64,000 bases of DNA, taken from the NCBI GenBank assembly GCA_028293125.1, contig JAQGPJ010000041.1, forward strand, positions 62,001 to 126,000, in the 5' to 3' direction. The notes under the pieces are model-generated. The model was not told the DNA's origin. It searched no databases and saw only the letters and a list, made by a program, of their open reading frames with translations. The stretch is from Verrucomicrobiales bacterium (GTDB taxonomy: Bacteria > Verrucomicrobiota > Verrucomicrobiia > Verrucomicrobiales > V1-33). Shown here in pieces: positions 45,317 through 52,558 of this stretch; position 1 is the first letter of the stretch, and every line of letters starts with the position of its first letter. The translations under genes were made by a program, and so were the position numbers.

Positions 45317-46545
45317 CGGGATACAACAAACAGGCCAATGCCACAGGTGGAGTTCCCTTTTACTCTGGACCATTTTCCAGTCCGGCACAGGCGTGGCTGG
45401 GAAACGACCTCCAACTGGTGACCTACCGGCGTTCCAATCTCGATGACAAAGGGGTGGAAAGGCCTGCTGATCCTGACGATGTGATGGGCGTTTTTTACGC
45501 GCCGACCTCCGAGATTCCACTGGGGCAGTTAGGGGCACCATTTGTGATCGCCTCAGGATCGGGCTCCCAGCGTGGAGTTGCGGTTGCCGCAAACAGCTCA
45601 TTTGGTTTTTTAGTCGCTTGGCATGAGGAGAGCGGTTCTGTTATCGATGGGACATATCTGTCGTCGGTGCGTGCCGCCTTGGTCAGCCGTGAAGGCGTGG
45701 TGACACCGCCCGGAGGCCGCTTGCTTGATATCAGTGTCGGGGAAATTTCGGCAGTCACAGTGTCGGATAGCGGTTGGGTCGCATGGAAATATCCTCAAAA
45801 TCTGGCAACTCCCGGTGTGACGTCCATTAGGGGAGCCCTTTTCCCAAGTCTTTTTTACTGGATAAAATATTCCCGGATTTCGCCTCCTGAACACAACGCT
45901 GTGTCGCCTCAATTAATCAGTCTTGGCGGCGAAACACTGGCTGCGTGGAGGGACAAAAAGACCGGGCAAATATTTGCGAGCAGTTCAAGCAGTGGTTTTT
46001 CAAAAATCACTTTGGTTTCCGGCCCCGACTATGAGAATGCCCGACAGCCTGCTCTGGCTCGGCTCTCTGCTGATTGCGCAGCCATTTTTTGGTTGGGAGA
46101 TGAGGCTACGAAGGTCAGGATGGCCACTCTGGATGTGGAGGGAAATGCCAGTCCTTCGGTGCTGGTATTGCAAGGATATTTTGATAAGGACACATTGTCA
46201 GCAAGTGGCGACGGAATGGGGAAAGTCGCTTTTTCCGTAATTGACAAAGGAGCGGATTTTCCCAGCTTAAAAGTTTACGCCGCAGTTCCATTTATATCGC
46301 GGAACGGCGGTCTGGCCATAACTGCAACCGACACCCAGATGCGGTTGTCGTGGGAGCACAATGACTTTTTCCCAGCGAGTTCCAGCACTGTGGAAACATC
46401 CACGAATCTTTCAGAATGGGAACCTCTCACTGCGGGCTTTTATTCTTCCCTGACCGAATCCCGCTACTTCCTCAATTTTTCAAAACCGACTGGAGAACAC
46501 AACAGATTTTACCGGCTCCGCCCCGTAATATTTCCTGGACGTTGA
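45310..46545 (+). CDS. C-terminal part of the split exported repeat protein
   Basis: 411 residues readable from a TTG at 45310, without signal peptide or ribosome site, overlapping the end of the previous frame by seven bases. It continues the propeller-like repeats (GFLVAWHEESGSVIDGTYLS, ISLGGETLAAWRDKKTGQIF, AAIFWLGDEATKVRMATLDV). Its last 70 residues (LAITATDTQMRLSWEHNDFF, then VETSTNLSEWEPL) form the C-terminal domain seen on other Verrucomicrobial exported proteins, including the 924-residue protein at 4487. Each half thus has only one of the two expected ends, supporting a single ancestral gene. Confidence 0.6.
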   Translation: MVTGYNKQANATGGVPFYSGPFSSPAQAWLGNDLQLVTYRRSNLDDKGVERPADPDDVMGVFYAPTSEIPLGQLGAPFVIASGSGSQRGVAVAANSSFGFLVAWHEESGSVIDGTYLSSVRAALVSREGVVTPPGGRLLDISVGEISAVTVSDSGWVAWKYPQNLATPGVTSIRGALFPSLFYWIKYSRISPPEHNAVSPQLISLGGETLAAWRDKKTGQIFASSSSSGFSKITLVSGPDYENARQPALARLSADCAAIFWLGDEATKVRMATLDVEGNASPSVLVLQGYFDKDTLSASGDGMGKVAFSVIDKGADFPSLKVYAAVPFISRNGGLAITATDTQMRLSWEHNDFFPASSSTVETSTNLSEWEPLTAGFYSSLTESRYFLNFSKPTGEHNRFYRLRPVIFPGR

Positions 46546-46639
46546 CGTTATCCGCCTTGATCAACCCGAAATATCCAATGGTCAATAACGCTTAAAAATT
46601 TTCTAAAAAAATTTCATTTAATATCTAATTTCCGCCAGC

Positions 46640-46985
46640 TGCCCATCTCACAACCATGAATTGAGCAGCCTGCACCCCGTTTCATCCGCCCAACGCTCCT
46701 GCCGGCGCTCAACCTCCATCTCCAGTTTCCACCCAGGGACATCCAGCTTCACCTGCTTGAGGACCCACGGCTCTTGGATTCTAAGTATTTGAGTGGGAAA
46801 ATGTGTGTCCGTCATTCCCGCTCCTCATCAATCTGCCTCGCTTTTCAAGGAAGCCGCACCACGGCAAACCCGGATGAGCCAAGAAATGCCGCTGCACCCG
46901 GTCCGCGAACCGCAGGCGGTATTCCGCATTCAGGGCCAGCCGCTGCTGCCGGCCGGGGGGCGGAGGTGGAATGGCTGTCAACTTT
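46640..46985 (-). pseudogene. Decayed gene fragment
   Basis: On the minus strand, protein-like phrases occur in broken frames: LNAEYRLRFADRVQRHF (about 46975-46880), then after a frame break LKQVKLDVPGWKLEMEVERR and QERWADETGCRLLNSW (about 46765-46657). The first phrase resembles a segment of CotH/lamin-tail-type exported proteins of Verrucomicrobia, as far as can be recalled. There is no start codon or complete domain. The rest of the gap between 46546 and 47240 shows nothing else that looks coding. Confidence 0.4.
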
Positions 46986-47160
46986 AAAACACATTTTTAG
47001 TGTGATTTAAAAGCTGGTCATTTGGCGGACGGAATTCTTTTCCTGCGGAGAAAAATCCGATTCAGATTCCCCGGTCACCGGTGGACCAAATCTTTCCTGG
47101 GCTCAAAACAGTCCGCCTACGTTCCCCTTTCCCGTAAACCGGCGGCTCCGGTCCACGCTT

Positions 47161-47174
47161 GTGAAAAATTTCAC
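47161..47174. promoter_or_regulatory. Palindrome GTGAAAAATTTCAC, possible operator
   Basis: A perfect 6+2+6 palindrome 67 bases before the nuoD start codon, with the same half-sites as those at 16955 and 43774 but in the opposite order. It could bind a dimeric regulator; none is known. Confidence 0.35.
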
Positions 47175-47240
47175 AAATCGACCTTGCCCCAGCTGCAGCC
47201 CGCCCTACTTTACCGCAATCTTCAAGAATGATCATCGCTC

Positions 47241-48500
47241 ATGAGTAAAGTGGTTCGCGAAATCGAAGCCCCGGACATCGCCTCGCGGGCCCAGCAGCAG
47301 GTGGAAGCCTATCAGGAATCCACCACCGATATGATCGGCGAAAAACTGGTGCTCAACATGGGTCCCAGCCATCCCGCCACCCATGGAGTGCTGCGGCTGG
47401 TGCTGGAACTGGACGGCGAAATCATCACCAAGGCCATCCCGGATGTGGGGTATCTGCACCGCGGCGATGAAAAGATCGCGGAGAACATGCACTACAACCA
47501 GTTTGTGCCCTACACGGACCGGCTGGACTACCTCGCCCCCCTGGCCAACAATGTGGCCTACGTCATGGCGGTGGAAAAACTGCTGGGCTGGGAACTGCCG
47601 GCACGCGGCCAAGCCATCCGCCTGATCTGCTGCGAACTGGCCCGCATTTCCAGCCATCTGCTGGGCATGGGGGTGTTCGCCATGGACTGCGGTGCCATGA
47701 CCGTGTTCCTCTACACCTTCACGGAGCGGGAGAAGATCTACAATCTGTCCGAGCACCTTACTGGTGCCCGCTTCACCACCAGCTACACGCGGGTGGGCGG
47801 TCAGACGCGGGACATGAACGCCGATTTTATCAACGGCCTGAACAAGTTCCTCGCTGAACTGCCGGCGCACATCGACGAAATCGATCAGCTGCTGACCCGT
47901 AACAAGATCTTCCTCGACCGCACCAAGGATGTGGGAATCATTCCTGCCGACCGCGCCATCGCCTACGGCATCACCGGTCCCAATCTGCGCGCCAGCGGCG
48001 TGGATTACGATCTCCGGAAGGCCCACCCTTATCTCGGCTACGAGAATTTCGACTTCGACATTCCCCTCGGATCCGTGGGCGACTGCTACGACCGTTACCT
48101 CGTCCGTCTGGAGGAGCTGCGCCAGAGCCACCGCATCCTCGTGCAGGCCATGAAAAAGCTGCCGGACGGTCCTTACAACGTCGCGGAGGCCAAGGGCCTG
48201 CTGCCGAAGAAGGAGCGCGTGCTGATGAGCATGGAGGAGCTGATCCACCATTTCATCATCGCCACCCAAGGCATTGAGGCCCCTCCCGGCGAGGTGTATT
48301 TCGGCCACGAGAACCCCAAAGGGGAACTCGGCTTCTACATCAACAGCAAGGGCGGCGGCGTACCGCACCGGCTGAAGATCCGCTCGCCCTCGTTCGTGAA
48401 CCTGAGCATTGTGCCGGAGATCGTTCCGGGCCACATGATCAGCGACGTGCCCGCGATTCTGGGATCGCTGGACTTCGTAATGGGCGAGTGCGACCGGTGA
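47241..48500 (+). CDS. nuoD: NADH-quinone oxidoreductase subunit D
   Basis: 419 residues. Complex I 49-kDa subunit motifs are intact: LVLNMGPSHPATHGVLRLVL, DVGYLHRGDEKIAE, QFVPYTDRLDYLAP and the C-terminal ISDVPAILGSLDFVMGECDR. The protein lines the quinone site of NADH dehydrogenase I on the cytoplasmic side. The length is slightly above the usual 400 because of about 30 extra N-terminal residues. It is notable that no other nuo gene lies upstream or downstream: the neighbours are a decayed gene and uvrC, so complex I genes are dispersed in this genome or this is an additional copy. Confidence 0.96.
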   Translation: MSKVVREIEAPDIASRAQQQVEAYQESTTDMIGEKLVLNMGPSHPATHGVLRLVLELDGEIITKAIPDVGYLHRGDEKIAENMHYNQFVPYTDRLDYLAPLANNVAYVMAVEKLLGWELPARGQAIRLICCELARISSHLLGMGVFAMDCGAMTVFLYTFTEREKIYNLSEHLTGARFTTSYTRVGGQTRDMNADFINGLNKFLAELPAHIDEIDQLLTRNKIFLDRTKDVGIIPADRAIAYGITGPNLRASGVDYDLRKAHPYLGYENFDFDIPLGSVGDCYDRYLVRLEELRQSHRILVQAMKKLPDGPYNVAEAKGLLPKKERVLMSMEELIHHFIIATQGIEAPPGEVYFGHENPKGELGFYINSKGGGVPHRLKIRSPSFVNLSIVPEIVPGHMISDVPAILGSLDFVMGECDR

Positions 48501-48881
48501 TGGCCGGCGCCGGCAGGGGAAGTGACAGCGGATGCCTTTCAGTGGCGGATATTCCGCACTTGTAAGCGTGTGCCCTCGTTTTCAATCTCCATCCGCAATC
48601 ACGCGCAGCTCCGTTTGCCCCTGACCGTGTCCCTGTGCTTCATCGGGTTTGACTGAGGCCGTTGGCCGCAAACCAAGCTGAGGACTATTTATGCCTCTGA
48701 TCCGGCGAACCGCCGCCGGCGGATACAGAGGATTCTCCAAGGGGTATAGGACCAACAGCATGTCCGGCCCGGTCGGAATGTGTGTCCTGCGGGCAGGCAC
48801 ACGCGTTTTTTGGTTAAATTGCCTCCGCGAAGTCCGGTAAAGTCCCGCCTTCCTGTTCCCGCCGGCTTTTTGTCCCTCCCC
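48501..48881. other. Intergenic stretch with an imperfect hairpin
   Basis: No gene is visible between nuoD and uvrC. CCTCTGATCCG (48694-48704) pairs with CGGATaCAGAGG (48720-48731) leaving one bulged base and a GC-rich loop. There is no T run, so it is not a clear terminator and may be a leader structure of uvrC. Confidence 0.35.
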
Positions 48882-50480
48882 ATGTCCGCCACCCGAGTCA
48901 AACCCGATCTCAACGCCCGCCTGCACGATGTGCCGCATGTGCCGGGGGTTTACCTGATGCGGGACCGGTTCGGGAAGATCATCTATGTCGGCAAGGCCAA
49001 GGATCTACGCCGGCGGCTGTCCAACTATTTCCAGCCGGCCCGCAGCGGATTGGCGGACCTGAAGACCCGGGCGCTAATTAACAGCATCTGGGACTTTGAA
49101 TACCACACCGTGCGCAACGAGCACGAATCCCTGCTGCTGGAGGGCAAGCTGATTAAGGAGTACCGGCCCAAGTACAATATTGCCTTCCGGGACGACAAAC
49201 GCTTCCTCCTGCTCAAAATCCACCCCGACGAGCCATGGCCGCGCTTTCATCTGACACGCACCCGCAAGGAGGACGGTGCACGCTACTTCGGCCCTTTCGC
49301 CCACAGCGGCAGTCTGCGCACCACTCTCCACTGGATGCAGATGCAGTTCGGCCTGCGGTCCTGCCGGCCCGTGGCACCCGGGGAGAATGACTACCGTCAC
49401 TGCCACAACGACGTGATCAAAAACTGCACCGCTCCCTGTATTGGACGCATCAGCCATGCGGATTATATGCAAAAAGTGCAGGAGGCCTGCGCCTTTCTGG
49501 ACGGCAAATTCCGCGATCACCTGAAGGAGATCGAGGCCGAAATGCAGCAGGCCGCCGCTGATCTGGATTTTGAGCGTGCGGCGGAACTGCGGGACATGCT
49601 CCTTGACTTCCAGCGCACCCTCAAACCTGTCCGCCGCTTCACCCGGAGCCGCGGTGCGCCGTCGGATCAGATCAAGCCACTGGAGGATGTGCAGGAACTG
49701 GGCCGGATGCTGGAGCTGACGCACATGCCCTCAGTCATGGAGTGCTTCGATATTTCCAACATCTCCTCCAACCATATCGTGGCCAGCATGGTGCGGTTCC
49801 GGGACGGAGTACCGGACACCGCGAACTACCGCCGCTACCGCATCAAAACGGTGAAAAGCCAGAACGATTTCGCCTCCATGGCGGAGGTGGTTCGCCGCCG
49901 CTACTCCCGCATTCTGCTGGAATCCGCCGCTGCGGCGCCTGACCGGTTTGAGCACAGCCAGGAGGACGCGCCGGATGCCCTGCGCCGTCTGGCCGGGCAT
50001 CTGGAGGAGCACCCGGAGGACAACCGCTCCAAAACCCCGTATGTCCGCATGCCCGATCTCATCATTGTGGACGGCGGTAAAGGGCAGCTCTCCTCGGCCT
50101 GTGAGGAGCTGCAGCGGCTGGGCCTGCACAGCCAGCCCATCATCGGTCTGGCCAAGGAGCGTGAGGAGGTTTATGTCCCCGATCAGGCGGAGCCCATCGT
50201 CATGCCGCACACCATGGGTGCCCTGAAGCTGCTGCAGCGCATCCGGGATGAGGCGCACCGCTGGGCCAATGGCTACCACCAGCTGCTGATGAAACGCCGT
50301 GTCGCGGAGAGCATTCTCGACGACTGTCCCGGCATTTCCCCGGCGAAAAAGAAGCTCCTGCTCACAGAGTTCGGCAGCGTGGCCCGCCTGCGCCGGCTGA
50401 CCCCGGAAAGCATCAGCCAAGTGCGCGGCATCAGCCTGAAGCTGGCTACGGAATTGAAAGCCTGGCTGGAGACACACTGA
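48882..50480 (+). CDS. uvrC: UvrABC excinuclease subunit C
   Basis: 532 residues from the ATG at 48882 (MSATRVKPDLNARLHDVP). The GIY-YIG nuclease domain is at the start (PGVYLMRDRFGKIIYVGKAK), a zinc-like cysteine region near 180 (CRPVAP, CHNDVIKNCTAPCIGRI), the UVR helical motif (AADLDFERAAELRD), the RNase H-like endonuclease core (MECFDISNISSNHIVASMV, PDLIIVDGGKGQLS) and a C-terminal helix-hairpin-helix (CPGISPAKKKLLLTEFGSV). It makes both incisions around DNA lesions in nucleotide excision repair. It is shorter than the E. coli protein (610), but all domains are present. Confidence 0.96.
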   Translation: MSATRVKPDLNARLHDVPHVPGVYLMRDRFGKIIYVGKAKDLRRRLSNYFQPARSGLADLKTRALINSIWDFEYHTVRNEHESLLLEGKLIKEYRPKYNIAFRDDKRFLLLKIHPDEPWPRFHLTRTRKEDGARYFGPFAHSGSLRTTLHWMQMQFGLRSCRPVAPGENDYRHCHNDVIKNCTAPCIGRISHADYMQKVQEACAFLDGKFRDHLKEIEAEMQQAAADLDFERAAELRDMLLDFQRTLKPVRRFTRSRGAPSDQIKPLEDVQELGRMLELTHMPSVMECFDISNISSNHIVASMVRFRDGVPDTANYRRYRIKTVKSQNDFASMAEVVRRRYSRILLESAAAAPDRFEHSQEDAPDALRRLAGHLEEHPEDNRSKTPYVRMPDLIIVDGGKGQLSSACEELQRLGLHSQPIIGLAKEREEVYVPDQAEPIVMPHTMGALKLLQRIRDEAHRWANGYHQLLMKRRVAESILDDCPGISPAKKKLLLTEFGSVARLRRLTPESISQVRGISLKLATELKAWLETH

Positions 50481-50645
50481 GCCGGCCCCACGTTCACCCA
50501 TAGGCAGATCGACCGACGCACTGGCTGCGTTGCCACAGGCTGGGCCTCAGCTCTGCAAGCTGCCGCCAGCGGGCCGTGGTGTCCAATAGCACACCAGGCA
50601 AACTCCGGAATGCCTCCGTTTTCCCACTTCCAAAGCCAAACGAAA

Positions 50646-50672
50646 AGGACTTCCGGGTGATCCGGAAGTCCT
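50646..50672 (-). terminator. Terminator hairpin, minus strand
   Basis: AGGACTTCCGG pairs with CCGGAAGTCCT (50646-50656 with 50662-50672), and on the minus strand the stem is followed by TTTTCG. It probably ends the lsrF transcript. Confidence 0.7.
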
Positions 50673-50758
50673 CTCACTGGATTGAATCTGACTGGGCAGA
50701 CCGACTGACGGAGCGGCATTTCAACCGCCGGAAGCCAGACAGCCCGCCGGTCGCTTAA

Positions 50759-51712
50759 TTAACCTTTCGACTTCAGGTCGTTGTACATTTCGTAGCCCTG
50801 CTCCGGGGAGAGGTTCTCATGCACCACGCCGCGGACGGCCTTCATCATGGAGATCGGATCATCGCTCTGGAAGATGTTGCGGCCCATGTCCACGCCGCTG
50901 GCACCCTGCTGGATGGCGTTGTAGCTCATTTTCAGCGCGTCGAGCTCCGGCAGCTTTTTGCCGCCGGCGATCACGATCGGCACCGGGCAGCAGGAGGTGA
51001 TGGTCTCAAAGCCCTCTTCAGTGTAGTAGCACTTCACCACGTTGGCACCCAGTTCGGCCATGATACGGGTGGCCAGGCGGAAGTACTGTGAATTGCGGGC
51101 CATGGCGCGGCCGACGGCCACCACGCCCATCACGCCGATGCCGTAGCGGGAGGCGGCGTCCACCAGATCGGTCATGTTCTTCAGACTTTGGCGCTCATAA
51201 GCGCTGCCGATGAAGACCTGCACGGCCAGAATGCTGGCGTTCAGACGGATGGCCTCCTCGATGTTAAGGGCAGTGCTCTCATTGGAAAGGGGCTCAAAGC
51301 CGGGGCGGGCGAACTTGGCCTTCTTGCCGTCGATTTCGCCTTCCCACTCCTCCATGGGGCTGACCATGCTGGTGCCGCCGCTGGCGCGGAGGGCGATGGC
51401 CTTCTGGGTGGAGGCGGGGATGACGCTGCGCTGAATGCCGCGGGTGAGCATGAGGCAGTCCGCGTAGGGCTCCAGCGGAAGAATGGTCTGATCCACGCGC
51501 TCCAGACCGGTGGTCGGTCCCTGGAAGTAGCCGTGGTCGAAGGCAAGCATCACCGTGCGGCCGTCCTTGGGATTGAAGACTTTGCTGAGGCGGTTTTTCA
51601 GACCCCAGTCGTACTGGTGGCTGCCTTTGAGGAAGAAGCCAGGGGCGGCTTGGGGAACGTCCGTGAAAAAGTTCTTCTGCTTTTCCTGTTTGATGCCGTC
51701 GATGTCTGCCAT
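50759..51712 (-). CDS. lsrF: LsrF-like 3-hydroxy-5-phosphonooxypentane-2,4-dione thiolase
   Basis: 317 residues from the ATG at 51712 (MADIDGIKQEKQKNFFTD). It is a DhnA/class I aldolase-fold protein strikingly close to E. coli LsrF: GRTVMLAFDHGYFQGPTTGL, ILPLEPYADCLMLTRGIQRS, IVIAGGKKLPELDALKMSYN and QGASGVDMGRNIFQS. LsrF performs the last known step of autoinducer-2 breakdown, transferring an acetyl group to CoA. Relative to E. coli there is an insertion of about 25 residues near 130 (SPMEEWEGEIDGKKAKFARP). No other lsr gene is near, so the substrate could be a related phosphorylated ketose, and an archaeal-type fructose-bisphosphate aldolase role is the main alternative. Confidence 0.85.
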   Translation of the reverse strand: MADIDGIKQEKQKNFFTDVPQAAPGFFLKGSHQYDWGLKNRLSKVFNPKDGRTVMLAFDHGYFQGPTTGLERVDQTILPLEPYADCLMLTRGIQRSVIPASTQKAIALRASGGTSMVSPMEEWEGEIDGKKAKFARPGFEPLSNESTALNIEEAIRLNASILAVQVFIGSAYERQSLKNMTDLVDAASRYGIGVMGVVAVGRAMARNSQYFRLATRIMAELGANVVKCYYTEEGFETITSCCPVPIVIAGGKKLPELDALKMSYNAIQQGASGVDMGRNIFQSDDPISMMKAVRGVVHENLSPEQGYEMYNDLKSKG

Positions 51713-52033
51713 GGATTGGGTGGTTTTGAGTGCGGAATAGGGTGTGAACCCCCTGATACGAAGTTCGGCACGGCTGCTATCAGTCCCAAGGCGGGGGTGC
51801 AAGCAGAATCACGGTCGGTGGCGGTCATTCGCGCCGCGCCTCCCGGATAAATGATACTTTTCCACATCCAGTCCCACCGGTGCTGGAAAACCCGCCATGC
51901 ATGCGGCAGGGCAATCCCTGATAAAAATTCAGTTTCGGCCCGGCTTTGCCCGTGACAGTCACGTCCTTCGGTGGCAACCGGTCCCTGCTCTGCCAACTCC
52001 TCCTCTCGCTCCTCTCCTTATGTTTCTGTATCC
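51713..52033. other. Divergent intergenic region
   Basis: About 320 bases between lsrF (leftward) and the DUF421 gene (rightward). No gene or strong hairpin is seen. The AT-rich patch around 51848-51862 (ATAAATGATACTTTT) is a candidate promoter area. Confidence 0.3.
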
Positions 52034-52510
52034 ATGTGGACTCTGACCCTGCCCTGGTGGGAATTTGTGGCGCGCGCCGCCGTGGTTTACATTTTCGTGA
52101 TCGTCCTGCTGCGGCTGACCGGAAAACGGCAGACCGGCCAGATGGAGCCTTTTGATCTGGTGCTCCTGCTGGTGCTCAGCAATGCTGTGCAGAACTCCAT
52201 GAACGGGGGTGACAACTCCATCACCGGCGGACTGATCCTGGCCGCCACCCTCGTGGGGCTGAACTGGTTTACAGGCTGGCTGACCTTCAAAAGCCGGAAG
52301 GCGGAGCTTCTTATCGAGGGCCGTCCGGAACTGCTGATCCATGAAGGGAAAGTCTTCGAAAAAGCGATGCGGAAGGAAAAGCTGACCCATGCGGAACTGA
52401 TGCTGGCTCTGCGCCTCGAGGGATGTCTGAACCTCTCCGAGGTTAAAGCTGCTTTCATGGAAAGCAACGGCACCATCAGCGTCATTCCCCGCCAGCGGAG
52501 CGAAGGATAA
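52034..52510 (+). CDS. DUF421/YetF-family membrane protein
   Basis: 158 residues from the ATG at 52034 (MWTLTLPWWEFVARA); a longer in-frame start at 51971 adds an unlikely serine-rich stretch. Two or three membrane segments (VVYIFVIVLLRL, LVLLLVLSNAVQN, GGLILAATLVGLNWF) are followed by the typical DUF421 cytosolic domain (RPELLIHEGKVFEKAMRKEK, then HAELMLALRLEG). KRQTGQMEPFDLVLLLVLSN is the family signature. Proteins of this group (YetF, YcaP) are membrane-bound with unknown function, and some are linked to spore or stress traits. It is shorter than YetF because the C-terminal extension is missing. Confidence 0.85.
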   Translation: MWTLTLPWWEFVARAAVVYIFVIVLLRLTGKRQTGQMEPFDLVLLLVLSNAVQNSMNGGDNSITGGLILAATLVGLNWFTGWLTFKSRKAELLIEGRPELLIHEGKVFEKAMRKEKLTHAELMLALRLEGCLNLSEVKAAFMESNGTISVIPRQRSEG

Positions 52511-52558
52511 CCCCATTCCGGTGGAACTTTACCTCTGCGCGGCGATTTCAAAAGGACC

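Noticed and set aside
47232-48434. Long minus-strand frame opposite nuoD
   Set aside because: Shadow of a fully conserved nuoD; composition typical of antisense frames.
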